64,000 nucleotides of DNA from Flagellimonas zhangzhouensis (GCF_900102925.1 NZ_FNKI01000001.1:744001-808000), one strand, 5' to 3'. Shown: positions 25,989 to 35,137, counted from the first letter of the stretch. Notes: generated by a model not told the origin, from the sequence alone. Translations and numbers: made by a program.

Positions 25989-27371
25989 ATGGCCAAAATC
26001 ACCTCTGACGAACTCGGGACAGAACCCATTGGAAAATTACTGATCAAACAGGCTGTCCCTGCATCCATAGGTATTTTGGTAATGTCGTTGAACGTACTGG
26101 TCGATTCCATTTTCGTAGGAAACTGGATCGGTTCCATCGCCATAGCCGCTATCAATGTAGTACTTCCAGTTTCCTTTTTTATTGCTGCCTTGGGAATGGC
26201 CATTGGGATTGGTGGTGCAAGTATTATTTCGCGTGCCCTTGGAGCCAATAACCGAGAAAAAGCCCTGAAAACATTCGGAAATCAAATTACCTTGACCTTA
26301 TTGGTCACGGTTGTTATGGTGGCCTTGGGTCTATATTATGTAGATAGCCTTATACCTGCTTTTGGCGGAAAAGGCACCATTTTTGAACCCGCAAAAATCT
26401 ATTATACCATCATTTTATATGGAGTGCCATTCTTGGCCCTTTGTATGATGGGAAACACCGTAATCAGGGCCGAGGGGAAACCAAGGTTCGCCATGATTGC
26501 GATGATCATTCCATCCATAGGAAACCTGTTGATGGATTATATTTTCATTTACGTGTTCGATTGGGGCATGGAGGGTGCAGCCTGGGCCACAACAGTTGGA
26601 TATTTATTGTGCTTCTTTTATGTGCTGTATTTCTTCCTTTCAAAAAACTCGGAATTAAAGATTGATATTTCCCATTTTGGATTAGACCGACCCATTTTGC
26701 GCGAAATTGGCTCTTTGGGATTTGTGACCTTGGCCAGACAAGCCGTAACCAGCATCACCTATTTGTTGATGAACAACATATTGTTCAATTTGGGAGGGGA
26801 GGCAAGTGTGGCGGTTTACGCCATAGTTGGCCGAATGTTGATGTTTGCACTGTTCCCTGTTTTTGGAGTTACCCAAGGATTTTTGCCCATTGCGGGCTAC
26901 AATTACGGTGCCCTAAAATATGATAGGGTAAAAGAATCCATCTACACGGCGATTAAATATGCCGCATTGGTGGCTGCCATTGTTTTTGTGGTGCTCATGG
27001 TTTTCCCAGCAGAAATAGCATCCCTATTTTTAAGTGATAGACCAGATTTGGGAGCCGAACAATTGGCAACGAACAAATATGTGTTGGAACACACGCCTTT
27101 GGCTATGCGTTTGGTATTCGCCGCAACGCCAATAATCGCCATTCAATTGATTGGAGCAGCATATTTTCAAGCTATTGGAAAAGCGATTCCTGCACTTTTA
27201 TTGACCTTAACGCGTCAAGGGTTCTTTTTTATCCCATTAATCTTGGTGTTGCCCAGTTTTTATGGAGAACTTGGAGTTTGGGTCTCATTTTGCATTGCCG
27301 ATGTGTTGGCCACCATTGTAACTGGAGCCTATTTGGTGAAAGAAATAAAGACCAAACTTATTCCTGCCTAA
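25989..27371 (+). CDS. MATE family efflux transporter
   Basis: 460 aa, twelve hydrophobic segments in two halves. PIGKLLIKQAVPASIGILVMSLNVLVDSIFVG at the N-terminus and IGRALGANN-like SRALGANNREKA (~75) are characteristic of the MATE fold, with the second-half repeat GFLPIAGYNYGA (~298). Exports drugs or metabolites by Na+ or H+ antiport; the substrate is not predictable. It follows the DUF3050 gene by 42 bp. Its stop codon is the first base of a 9-bp hairpin. Confidence 0.92.
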   Translation: MAKITSDELGTEPIGKLLIKQAVPASIGILVMSLNVLVDSIFVGNWIGSIAIAAINVVLPVSFFIAALGMAIGIGGASIISRALGANNREKALKTFGNQITLTLLVTVVMVALGLYYVDSLIPAFGGKGTIFEPAKIYYTIILYGVPFLALCMMGNTVIRAEGKPRFAMIAMIIPSIGNLLMDYIFIYVFDWGMEGAAWATTVGYLLCFFYVLYFFLSKNSELKIDISHFGLDRPILREIGSLGFVTLARQAVTSITYLLMNNILFNLGGEASVAVYAIVGRMLMFALFPVFGVTQGFLPIAGYNYGALKYDRVKESIYTAIKYAALVAAIVFVVLMVFPAEIASLFLSDRPDLGAEQLATNKYVLEHTPLAMRLVFAATPIIAIQLIGAAYFQAIGKAIPALLLTLTRQGFFFIPLILVLPSFYGELGVWVSFCIADVLATIVTGAYLVKEIKTKLIPA

Positions 27372-27391
27372 GCATTCAGCAAGAATGCTTA
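27369..27391 (+). other. 9-bp hairpin starting at the MATE stop codon
   Basis: TAAGCATTC, loop AGCAA, GAATGCTTA: a perfect 9-bp stem that includes the stop TAA. No T-run follows (CTTTGG), so it is not a standard intrinsic terminator; an mRNA-stability or processing element between MATE and the lactonase gene is possible. Confidence 0.4.
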
Positions 27392-27416
27392 CTTTGGAGG
27401 GCATAACTAAACATCC

Positions 27417-28511
27417 ATGAAAAAATTGATACTAGCAGGATTTACTGCTATTTTGGCCTTTGCCTGTTCTGAAAAACCTGAAAACAAACCCATGTACACC
27501 CTTTTTGTTGGAACTTATACCGATGGCGATAGTGAGGGTATCTACACCTTTACTTTTGATGCCAATACGGGCGAACTTTCCAATCAAAAGTTGATGGCCA
27601 AAATCACCAATCCATCCTATTTGGCCTTATCAAATGACAAGAAAAATCTATATGCCGTTCAAGAAACTGCCGATTTTGATAGTTTGGGAGGGGGGGTTAC
27701 GGCCTTTGCTTTAAAAGATGGACTGTTGGAACTTCAAAATAGTATGGGAACGCAAGGTGCACATCCATGCCATGTTTCCCTTTCTGGGGATGGAAAATTG
27801 GCCGTCTCCAATTATACAGGAGGCAATGTAGCCGTATTTTCTTTGAATGCTGATGGTTCTCTTGGAAAAGACCCTCAAATTATAGATCATAAAATCTTGG
27901 ATTCAGTAAAAACCTCCCATGCACATATGGCCCAATTTGATGCCTATGGACTTATGGTGACAGATTTAGGTTTGGATGCCATAAAAAGATATGATCAAAA
28001 AGATGGAACCTTTGTGCCTGCAGAACAAGCTTCGTTACCATTTGTTGATGGAGCTGGCCCTAGACACTTTACCCATGGTGAAGATGGGAAAATGCTTTAT
28101 GTGATCAATGAGTTGAACAGTACCATTTCTGTTTTTGAAAACGTTGAAAATGGAAATTATCAAGAAGTTCAAGTAGTATCGACCTTGGATGCCAATTTTG
28201 ATGGTGAAAGCTTTTGCGCTGAAATCCATTTGTCACCTGATGGAAATTTTTTGTACGGTTCCAATCGTGGTGAAAACACCATCGTGATTTATTCTGTAGA
28301 TGACACTTCTGGAAAATTGGAATTGGTGGGCAGGGAATCTGTTCACGGCGATTGGCCCAGAAACTTTTCTATGGACCCAACAGGAGAGTTTTTATTGGTC
28401 GCCAATCAGAAATCAAGCAATATTACAGTTTTCAAAAGAGATGCAGAAAATGGTACTTTAACCTTTTTAAACGAGGTCAAGCACTCAATTCCTGTTTGTC
28501 TATTGTTTTAA
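27417..28511 (+). CDS. lactonase-family beta-propeller lipoprotein (YbhE/Pgl-like)
   Basis: 364 aa. Signal with lipobox-like LAFAC (Cys 17) followed by SEKPENK. The body matches the seven-bladed propeller of 6-phosphogluconolactonase YbhE and muconate cyclase relatives: YTLFVGTYTDGDSEGIYTF (~27), NPSYLALSNDKKNLYAVQE, HPCHVSLSGDGKLAVSNYTGGNV (~120), GPRHFTHGEDGKMLYVINE (~215), DWPRNFSMDPTGEFLLVANQ (~322). With a lipoprotein signal it is probably periplasmic or surface-exposed, so a role in the cytosolic pentose-phosphate pathway is doubtful. The last residues (HSIPVCLLF) match the usual family end. Confidence 0.88.
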   Translation: MKKLILAGFTAILAFACSEKPENKPMYTLFVGTYTDGDSEGIYTFTFDANTGELSNQKLMAKITNPSYLALSNDKKNLYAVQETADFDSLGGGVTAFALKDGLLELQNSMGTQGAHPCHVSLSGDGKLAVSNYTGGNVAVFSLNADGSLGKDPQIIDHKILDSVKTSHAHMAQFDAYGLMVTDLGLDAIKRYDQKDGTFVPAEQASLPFVDGAGPRHFTHGEDGKMLYVINELNSTISVFENVENGNYQEVQVVSTLDANFDGESFCAEIHLSPDGNFLYGSNRGENTIVIYSVDDTSGKLELVGRESVHGDWPRNFSMDPTGEFLLVANQKSSNITVFKRDAENGTLTFLNEVKHSIPVCLLF

Positions 28512-28524
28512 TAATAGTTTTCAT

Positions 28525-28653
28525 TGTCATTCTGAGCGTAGCGAAGAATCTCAGGATTTAATAAGAGATACTTCGTCGTCTTTCAGACTTCTCAGTATGA
28601 CAAAAGATTTTGAATAATGTTCTGAATGTCATTCTGAGTGAAGCGAAGAATCT
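28525..28653. repeat. family A repeat: two direct copies with an inverted copy between
   Basis: TGTCATTCTGAGCGTAGCGA at 28525 and TGTCATTCTGAGTGAAGCGA at 28627 are direct copies. Between them, CTTCTCAGTATGACA (ending 28602) is inverted. The block fills the convergent gap between the lactonase and zinc-ribbon genes and ends one base before the latter's stop codon. Confidence 0.75.
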
Positions 28654-29778
28654 TTACTTATTAGCCAACAAAACTATCACCCCAATCAGAATAAGTCCAG
28701 CGAGGACAGCAAATAATATTTTCCAGAAACTGTAGGGTCTACTTCCAGAAATGCTGCCGTTTTCCCCGTTGATGAAAAAATTGTATTCCTTTCCATTATA
28801 GCGGTAAGCGCTTACAAAAACGGGCAACAAAATGTGCTTGAAAGTCTCATCGGATAATTTCATATCCATGGACAAAACACGTTGCGTATCGCCCCCAATG
28901 TCACGGCGGCACCATGTGGTTGCAATATCTCTGGCCTCTTCCTTGGATTGCAAATGCCCATCTTTTAGTGGTATGGTATATTTTTCAGTCACAAATCCCG
29001 AAAGGAAACCACTATCAAAAGGTTGTAGCTTTTTTAAATTCCATGAAGATATTTTTGCTGGAATCCGCCCTGTTTTTTGATGCGAAGCTTTGATCAAGGT
29101 ATCATCCACAAAACCCGATACTTCTCCCGCGGCAGGGTACCATCTTGTTTTTCTGACCCTTTGGGTCACCATTTTACCTTGGGAGTTGCGCACGCGTTTG
29201 GTCTCATAATAATATTCGCCCCGTTGCCCTGTATAGGAAGCATAGAGTTGTGCATCAAAGGTCCAATAAGGTAAATAGAGCCCTTTGGTGAATTGAGGGT
29301 CTAGAGCTGCCTTTTTTAAATTGTTCGGAGCGAACCAAAGGCTTTTTACCCAGTTCTTAAAAATGAGAAAAGACTTTTTTTTATCAATTTGAAAGGGCAA
29401 AACCGCTCCTGGTAAAATCCAGTTTTCCTTATAAGCATCCTCAATAACCAATGGTTGACCACAATACACACAATGGAGCGATTTGTAGTTTTCCTCTACA
29501 TGCTGGTCCGCCCCACAGTTTTTGCAATGGAGCATGGAGATTTCTTCACTGTGCTTTTGCGAACCCATTTCTTGGAGATAAGGGTGCAGTTCCAACTCTT
29601 GGAAACCTTTATCATCAATGGCGATGGATTCCTCATGACCACAATATTCGCAGGTTATGCTTGTGGTCCCAGGCTTATATTTGAGTTCTGCACCACAGTT
29701 AGCGCAGGCTTTTTTGAGCTCGGTTTTTTGGATTTTTTGTTCTTCCATAGGTTCATTTCCGTGAGGATGGAAATCCAT
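28654..29778 (-). CDS. zinc-ribbon membrane protein, YdjG-like (TFIIB-type zinc ribbons)
   Basis: 374 aa. Two four-Cys zinc ribbons: CANCGAE ... CEYCGHE (~25-50) and CKNCGAD ... CVYCGQP (~85-110). A conserved globular middle (LPYWTFDAQLYASYTG, WYPAAGEVSGFVDD) follows, then a single C-terminal transmembrane helix (WKILFAVLAGLILIGVIVLLANK). Such proteins are often wrongly named as primosomal helicases; no helicase motif is present. The neighbour upstream is an SPFH/virion-core-like protein, and this pair matches the YdjG-YdjI partners of the B. subtilis PspA membrane-stress system. ATG 29778 was chosen because 29799 is a TTG. Confidence 0.75.
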   Translation of the reverse strand: MDFHPHGNEPMEEQKIQKTELKKACANCGAELKYKPGTTSITCEYCGHEESIAIDDKGFQELELHPYLQEMGSQKHSEEISMLHCKNCGADQHVEENYKSLHCVYCGQPLVIEDAYKENWILPGAVLPFQIDKKKSFLIFKNWVKSLWFAPNNLKKAALDPQFTKGLYLPYWTFDAQLYASYTGQRGEYYYETKRVRNSQGKMVTQRVRKTRWYPAAGEVSGFVDDTLIKASHQKTGRIPAKISSWNLKKLQPFDSGFLSGFVTEKYTIPLKDGHLQSKEEARDIATTWCRRDIGGDTQRVLSMDMKLSDETFKHILLPVFVSAYRYNGKEYNFFINGENGSISGSRPYSFWKILFAVLAGLILIGVIVLLANK

Positions 29779-29830
29779 ATCCTTTTTGGATTCCAGCAAA
29801 ATAGGATTGACTAAGATTTAGGCTTAAAAT

Positions 29831-29902
29831 TGTCATACTGAACGAAGTGAAGTATCTCACAATCATGAAAAGAATAGATTCTTCGCTTTGCTCAGAATGA
29901 CA
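29831..29902. repeat. family A repeat, near-complete palindromic copy (72 bp)
   Basis: TGTCATACTGAACGAAGTGA at the left end and TTGCTCAGAATGACA at the right end are inverted arms with a short centre. It can fold into one long hairpin in RNA. It separates the zinc-ribbon and SPFH genes, which otherwise look like an operon. Confidence 0.75.
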
Positions 29903-29912
29903 ATAAATATGA

Positions 29913-31052
29913 TTATTCCGTTGGTAACGGTGGTGGTGTATTACCTCCTAAGAACGATTTTAATTCTTCCACTTCTTTCAATGCAGTCCATGCTGACATG
30001 CCTTGTTTCCAAACCAAACTATCACGGTTAATAGCTCTGGAAGCGAACAAAGATTGCATTTGTTCAAAACCTACTGGTCCATGTTGTACTCCGTTGGATG
30101 CATAAAAATATTGGGTTTGAGTTGGCATAGGGGGGGGGACAGTTCCTCCAGTGGGTTGCGCAGCTTGTTGAGGTGCAGCTTGGGTGTTTCCGCCCATCAT
30201 GCCGCCCATTTGTTGGGCCAAAACAAATCCCATTCCCATTCCCATTCCTGCACCAGCGGTTCCGCCCTCGTTTTGGGCAGCGGCTTCGATTGCTTTTGCG
30301 GTCTTGAATTTGGTCAACTTGTCCAGATCAAGTTTATCGATACGGCTGTACTCGAAGATTTCCTTTTTAAGGTCTTCGGGCATAGATACATTTTCGATGT
30401 AGAATTTTTCCAAGGAAATACCCACGCTTTCAAACTCGGGCGACATCACTTCGCGACAAGTATCTGAAAGTTCGGTGGTATTTGCGGCATACAATTCAAT
30501 CGGCAAATTGGCCTGTCCAACGGTATTCGTAAATCGAGTGGCAATCAAACTTTTTAAGTGCTCGTTGATCTCGAAATTGGTAAAGTTGCTGTCTGTACCA
30601 ACAATGTCTTTAATGAACTTACCAGCATCCGAAATTTTATAGGCATATGTTCCAAAAGCACGTATTTCTACAAGTCCAAATCTATCATCACTTAAAGTGA
30701 TAGGACTTTTGGTGCCCCATTTTTCATCGGTGAAAAGGTGGGTGTTTACAAAGTAAACTTCTGCCTTAAAAGGAGAATTAAATCCATATTTCCAACCCTT
30801 TAGGGTTGCCAAAATCGGTAGGTTTTGGGTGGTAAGGTCGTAAGTACCTGGTTCAAAAACATCGGCCAATTGCCCTTCGTTGATAAAAACAGCGGTCTGT
30901 CCTTCACGAACAATCAGTTTTGCGCCGTTCTTTATTTCATTTTGATAGCGTTCGAACCGAAAAGCGATGGTGTCATCGGTGTAGTCGAGCCATTCAATAA
31001 TATCAATAAACTCATTGCTGAGTTTTTCCTTGATTTTTCCAAAAATATCCAT
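29913..31052 (-). CDS. SPFH/virion-core-like protein with C-terminal GYF_2 (DUF4339) domain, YdjI-like
   Basis: 379 aa. The SPFH-like core is about 20-250 (AKLIVREGQTAVFINEGQLADVFEPGTYDL, then FGTYAYKISDAGKFIKDIVG). It resembles the B. subtilis YdjI 'virion core' protein, which is recruited to the membrane by YdjG/YdjH and anchors PspA. Next comes a Gly/Met-rich segment (~265-285), a Gln/Pro-rich linker (~290-315), and a GYF_2 domain (~315-370: YFYASNGVQHGPVGFEQMQSLFASRAI ... LVWKQGMSAWTAL). The linker is encoded by a run of nine G/C bases (30130-30138), a possible slippage site. Downstream partner: the zinc-ribbon protein. Confidence 0.82.
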   Translation of the reverse strand: MDIFGKIKEKLSNEFIDIIEWLDYTDDTIAFRFERYQNEIKNGAKLIVREGQTAVFINEGQLADVFEPGTYDLTTQNLPILATLKGWKYGFNSPFKAEVYFVNTHLFTDEKWGTKSPITLSDDRFGLVEIRAFGTYAYKISDAGKFIKDIVGTDSNFTNFEINEHLKSLIATRFTNTVGQANLPIELYAANTTELSDTCREVMSPEFESVGISLEKFYIENVSMPEDLKKEIFEYSRIDKLDLDKLTKFKTAKAIEAAAQNEGGTAGAGMGMGMGFVLAQQMGGMMGGNTQAAPQQAAQPTGGTVPPPMPTQTQYFYASNGVQHGPVGFEQMQSLFASRAINRDSLVWKQGMSAWTALKEVEELKSFLGGNTPPPLPTE

Positions 31053-31155
31053 GGTAGTGTGTTTATGTATTTTGTTGATTAAAGCTATAAAAAATGTGGA
31101 TGGTTTCCGTTAGATTAGTGTGAAATGATGCGAGTTTGTTACAGTGAGTGAAAAA

Positions 31156-32283
31156 TCAATCCATTTTACCCGCCTCTTTCAACATTTCGAGTACTTTTTC
31201 TTTCGGAAGTGCTTCGATTTTATGACCATCTCTTCCCACGGTGGTTTCCCCTGCAAAAAGGGAATTGAGGATGGCTTCCTCCGTGGCTTCGATGGTGGCC
31301 AAAAAGAGCGGAGTCATAGCTTCATTGCGTAGAGTCGGTACTGTTTGAATTGGATTTTCGCTTTCATAAGGAATTCGACATTCCTCAGCAGTAGAAACCG
31401 CAATCACATAATCGCCACTCCCATTACTGGCAATTCCTCCTGTTCTGGATAGACCGAGCATAGCTCTTTTGGCCAATCGCTCCAAATTTCTGGAATCCAA
31501 TGGAGCATCGGTAAGCACTACCATCATGCAAGAACCATCGGGGGAATACTTGAAACTTTCGGAATAATGCCCAAGTTTTTTTCCCACTTCAACCCCTGCA
31601 ACTTGCAATACACCACCAAAATTGGACTGCACCAAAACGCCAACAGTGTAACCTCCAGATTTTTTGGGCAACACTCTAGATGAGGTGCCAATACCTCCTT
31701 TAAACCCAAAACAAATAGTACCTGTCCCTGCACCTACATTCCCTTCGGGCACGGTGCCAGATGTTGCTGAAGAAATAGCTTGAATCACATCAGCTTCGAT
31801 AACATGACGCCCTCGGATATCATTAAGATAACCATCGTTGGTTTCCCCGACTACTGCATTTACAGAGCGAACATTTTCATTGCCTTTTTGTTCCAAGGTA
31901 TAACCTATAACCGCATTCATGGCGGTGGAAACATTAAGGGTGTTGGTCAATACAATCGGGGTTTCTAGATTGCCCAATTCTTTTACTTGTGTATAGCCAG
32001 CCAACTTTCCAAAACCGTTGCCCACATAAATAGCCGCTGGCACTTTTTCTTGAAAAATGTTTCCTGAATGTGGTAAGATAGCCGTTACTCCAGTTCTAAT
32101 ATTTTCACTTTCATTGTGAGTAGTATGCCCCACTTGAACTCCTGGAACATCGGTTATGGCATTGAATGTTCCGGGTTGGAGTACGCCAATTTCAACCCCA
32201 TGATCTCGAAGTCGGTTTTGTGATAGCATCAGCAATGGAATTAAAAAGAATGTGTAAAATAGACTGGATTTAGGTTGGCTCAT
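31156..32283 (-). CDS. P1 family peptidase (DmpA/BapA-type aminopeptidase)
   Basis: 375 aa. A signal-like N-terminus (LFYTFFLIPLLMLSQ) precedes RDHGVEIGVLQPGTFNAITDVPGVQVGHTT, the family signature. The autoprocessing nucleophile region is FKGGIGTSSRVLP (~205), where these enzymes self-cleave before the Ser to form alpha and beta subunits. Members release D- or beta-amino acids from short peptides. A periplasmic location is expected. It is followed by the DinB gene in the same direction upstream (10 bp), so they may be co-transcribed. Confidence 0.88.
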   Translation of the reverse strand: MSQPKSSLFYTFFLIPLLMLSQNRLRDHGVEIGVLQPGTFNAITDVPGVQVGHTTHNESENIRTGVTAILPHSGNIFQEKVPAAIYVGNGFGKLAGYTQVKELGNLETPIVLTNTLNVSTAMNAVIGYTLEQKGNENVRSVNAVVGETNDGYLNDIRGRHVIEADVIQAISSATSGTVPEGNVGAGTGTICFGFKGGIGTSSRVLPKKSGGYTVGVLVQSNFGGVLQVAGVEVGKKLGHYSESFKYSPDGSCMMVVLTDAPLDSRNLERLAKRAMLGLSRTGGIASNGSGDYVIAVSTAEECRIPYESENPIQTVPTLRNEAMTPLFLATIEATEEAILNSLFAGETTVGRDGHKIEALPKEKVLEMLKEAGKMD

Positions 32284-32293
32284 GTTGAAATAT

Positions 32294-32797
32294 TTAATCT
32301 TTTACAGCGCTCACTGTCACCAAAAGTTGACCTACATGCCGTTGACAATGTTCTGCCGCATGAAACAGCAATCCAATAACTGTTGAGGGCAATTTTTTAC
32401 GTCCTACAAACCGCTCTTCAGTGAGAATGGACTCAGGAGTATTTTTAAAATAGTTCAAAGCTTGATTTACCTTGGTCTCAAAATCAGCGATCAATTGTTG
32501 GGAAGATGGCGCATTTTCTCCATTACCCTCATTTTTAAGGAAATGAAATTGTTCTTCGGTCAATGCTTTCTTATCGGCATAGGTGAGCATACGGTCCAAA
32601 ACCCCAATTATATGCCGTAAGTGAAACCCAACCGAAGCTCTACCCATTGGATTTTCCCAAAGTTTGTCTTCAGGAAAATCCGTTAGATAGGTCTTTATTT
32701 CCCGAACCGATTGCAATAGGGCGTGGGCCGCAGGTTGCAAAAGTGGTGGCACATCTGGCACAGGACCACTGAGCCAAAATTCGGGAGTGTTTGACAT
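32294..32797 (-). CDS. DinB family protein
   Basis: 167 aa four-helix-bundle type. Metal-ligand His residues fit the DinB triad: one in VGFHLRHIIGVLDRML (~58) and two in LFHAAEHCQRHVGQLL (~145-153). Family members include thiol transferases (for example bacillithiol or mycothiol dependent) and enzymes of unknown substrate; no specific reaction is assigned. Lies 10 bp from the Gfo/Idh/MocA gene upstream and 10 bp from the P1 peptidase gene, in one direction. Confidence 0.82.
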   Translation of the reverse strand: MSNTPEFWLSGPVPDVPPLLQPAAHALLQSVREIKTYLTDFPEDKLWENPMGRASVGFHLRHIIGVLDRMLTYADKKALTEEQFHFLKNEGNGENAPSSQQLIADFETKVNQALNYFKNTPESILTEERFVGRKKLPSTVIGLLFHAAEHCQRHVGQLLVTVSAVKD

Positions 32798-32806
32798 TAG
32801 TAAAAT

Positions 32807-34228
32807 TTAAAAATCTCGATAATCTCCTGACAAATATTTGTTTGCCTTTTCTTCTTGGAATTGTGCAGTTTCTGCATCCCAATGCAATGTTTCACCAGGG
32901 AAACGACCTGCTATAGTTCCTAAAAGAATGGTTTCTGTCAATCGAGCTGCATAATCAAAAGGAGCAGTCGTTTCTCCTTTTCCTAAACAAGCATCCACAA
33001 ATTGGTGGTAGTGTTTAGGTCCCTCAGTACCATAATTTCGGATTGGCTCACCCAAATTATATTCTTCAGATACCTTGGCGATTTCTTTGGAAATGTCCAC
33101 ATATTTACCGCGAACAATCTTTTTAGGAAGTTGCATAAAGTGTGGCAACAATAATCGACCTTTTGATCCAACAAACATGGCGCCTTGCTCTGGAAGTTCA
33201 TTTTCGCCAGCTACACCTGCATCCAACGATATGCTATTTCCATCAGTCTTTTTTGACGCATTGTCCTTCTTCATTTCCATTCCGGGCAACATCAGGTCTT
33301 CATGTATCTCTGGAGCACCAGGGCCATCATACCAAACCCATTTTAAGGATTTTCCTGTGTATGGCGTTTCAGGAAATTCATAAGTCACCGTGTTGTTTTC
33401 TGGGAAACCAAATCCGTTGGATGGTCTACATTCGGTGGTTATGGTTCTTGGTACATCCAATTGCAATGCGTTATAAGGGGTATCAAAAATATGAACGCCC
33501 ATATCGCCCAAGGTACCACAACCGTAGTCCATCAATTTTCTCCAATTTCCTGGATGGTACATGCCCTTTTTATAAGGTCTTTGTTTTGATGTACCCAACC
33601 AAAGGTTCCAATCCAATTGTGTTGGTACGGGATCCTCACCTTCTGGAAGTGGACCATCATACCCCCAGTTTTTCGGAGACCATGCGTGAACGGTATGTAC
33701 TTTTCCAATTATTCCCGATTGAATCAACAAAGTGGCCAATTTGTAGTCGTAAAAGGAATGCACCTGAATTCCCATTTGGGTGACCAATCCTTTTTCCGCA
33801 GCTACTTTTTTCATTTCCCTTGATTCGGAAACATAGTGCGTCAAAGGTTTTTGGCAATACACGGGTTTGTTCATGTTCATCGCCATCAACGAAGCTGGTG
33901 CATGGGTATGGTCAGGAGTGGATACCACAACGGCATCAATTTCATCACCCATTTCTTCCAACATGGCACGGTAATCGAAAAAGATGCGTGCACCAGGGTG
34001 CATTTTGTGGGCAGCAGAAAGATTGAGGGCATCTACATCACACAATGCAACCACATCAACGGATGCATGGGAAGAAATGGCTTTTAAATCCTCCATTCCC
34101 ATATTACCCACTCCAATGTGGGCGGTTCTTAGTTTGTTTTGAGGGAAACCTACCTTTAAAAAGGAGGGCGCCAACATGATTCCGAGTGCTCCAACACTAC
34201 TTTTTTTGATAAAGTCTCTTTTATTCAT
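32807..34228 (-). CDS. Gfo/Idh/MocA family oxidoreductase, exported
   Basis: 473 aa. N-terminus MNKRDFIKKSSVGALGIMLA resembles a twin-arginine-type signal (KR rather than RR). The Rossmann fold starts at RTAHIGVGNMGMEDL (~34), followed by VVALCDVD, VVVSTPDHTHAPASLMAM and the catalytic-Lys-like CQKPLTHYVSE (~128). The second domain includes GTLGDMGVHIFDTP (~245). This is the secreted Bacteroidota/Planctomycete type, acting on sugars or sugar derivatives with a tightly bound NAD(P). It is paired with a DUF1080 lipoprotein (11 bp). Confidence 0.9.
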   Translation of the reverse strand: MNKRDFIKKSSVGALGIMLAPSFLKVGFPQNKLRTAHIGVGNMGMEDLKAISSHASVDVVALCDVDALNLSAAHKMHPGARIFFDYRAMLEEMGDEIDAVVVSTPDHTHAPASLMAMNMNKPVYCQKPLTHYVSESREMKKVAAEKGLVTQMGIQVHSFYDYKLATLLIQSGIIGKVHTVHAWSPKNWGYDGPLPEGEDPVPTQLDWNLWLGTSKQRPYKKGMYHPGNWRKLMDYGCGTLGDMGVHIFDTPYNALQLDVPRTITTECRPSNGFGFPENNTVTYEFPETPYTGKSLKWVWYDGPGAPEIHEDLMLPGMEMKKDNASKKTDGNSISLDAGVAGENELPEQGAMFVGSKGRLLLPHFMQLPKKIVRGKYVDISKEIAKVSEEYNLGEPIRNYGTEGPKHYHQFVDACLGKGETTAPFDYAARLTETILLGTIAGRFPGETLHWDAETAQFQEEKANKYLSGDYRDF

Positions 34229-34239
34229 GGTCTGGAGGG

Positions 34240-35031
34240 TTATAGTTTTTTAATTTTTATGTTTCTGAACCAAATAGGGCTGGAATGGTCTTGCAAAGCA
34301 ATGTAGCCCGTTTTATATTTTCCGTAATCGGGTGCATTGTCCCATTTTCCTGAAGCCTTTTTGGTATTCCATTCTTCGGACCATGGCTCAAATTCCAATA
34401 GTTTTTTCCCGTTGAGCCAATGCTCCACTTTTTCAGGAGTAAAAACGATTTTGGTGGAATTCCATTCCATTACAGGATTCAACTGTTTTTGGGATTCATC
34501 CGCCGTGTGCATGGCGTAATCGGCTCCCGTTTTTTGCCAATCTTGAAGCAATTCAGGGTGTTCAGCCCCAAACTGGGAATTGTATCCTACCAAATCATGG
34601 ATGTTGGCATAGTTTTCGTCATCAATCAATTGGTATTCTGGAGAAACAACAGGAGGTCCATCATAGCCCTCTTTTACATGATAAAAAATACCGCTGTTTC
34701 CTCCTTCTGGAATTTTCCATTCCAAGTAAAGTTCAAAGTTATCGAACTCTTCGGCTCCGTAAAGAATGTCTTTTCCTCCTTTGTAATCCTGCTCAAGACC
34801 CAATTCGGTGTCAAAGGTCAGGGTACTGTCCTTAATGGTCCAGCCTGGGGGTAGGGAATCCATACCGTAGCCTCGCCATCCCTCCAAAGAGGTGCCATCA
34901 AAAAGATACATCCATTCTGATGTCTCGTTTTCGGCAATTTCTGGACTTTGGGAAGTTTCTGGAGGTTTGGTTTGATTTTTACAAGCCGCAAACAAGGATA
35001 ATACGATTGCAAGCTTAATTAATTTGTGCAT
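34240..35031 (-). CDS. DUF1080 (3-keto-disaccharide hydrolase-type) lipoprotein
   Basis: 263 aa. Lipoprotein signal IVLSLFAAC (Cys 17), followed by KNQTKPPE. The body is one concanavalin-like DUF1080 domain: YLFDGTSLEGWRGYGMD (~44), ILYGAEEFDNFELYLEWKIPEGGNSGIFYHV (~90-120), and GYIALQDHSSPIWFRNIKIKKL at the end. The Pfam family carries the name 3-keto-disaccharide hydrolase. With the adjacent exported Gfo/Idh/MocA oxidoreductase, a scheme of oxidising a glycoside at C3 and then cleaving it is plausible. First gene of the operon that reads down to the P1 peptidase. Confidence 0.88.
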   Translation of the reverse strand: MHKLIKLAIVLSLFAACKNQTKPPETSQSPEIAENETSEWMYLFDGTSLEGWRGYGMDSLPPGWTIKDSTLTFDTELGLEQDYKGGKDILYGAEEFDNFELYLEWKIPEGGNSGIFYHVKEGYDGPPVVSPEYQLIDDENYANIHDLVGYNSQFGAEHPELLQDWQKTGADYAMHTADESQKQLNPVMEWNSTKIVFTPEKVEHWLNGKKLLEFEPWSEEWNTKKASGKWDNAPDYGKYKTGYIALQDHSSPIWFRNIKIKKL

Positions 35032-35137
35032 AGTTTAGTTATTTGATCATATGTGAAGGGACAAAGTACGAAATATTACATACTTTTTTTGACCCTTTTT
35101 CACTACATTTAAGGCCGACTAACTCAACACTTTAATA

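Noticed and set aside
28654..29778. Zinc-ribbon protein as primosomal helicase PriA
   Set aside because: Only the Cys ribbons are shared; no Walker or helicase motif is present and there is a C-terminal transmembrane helix.
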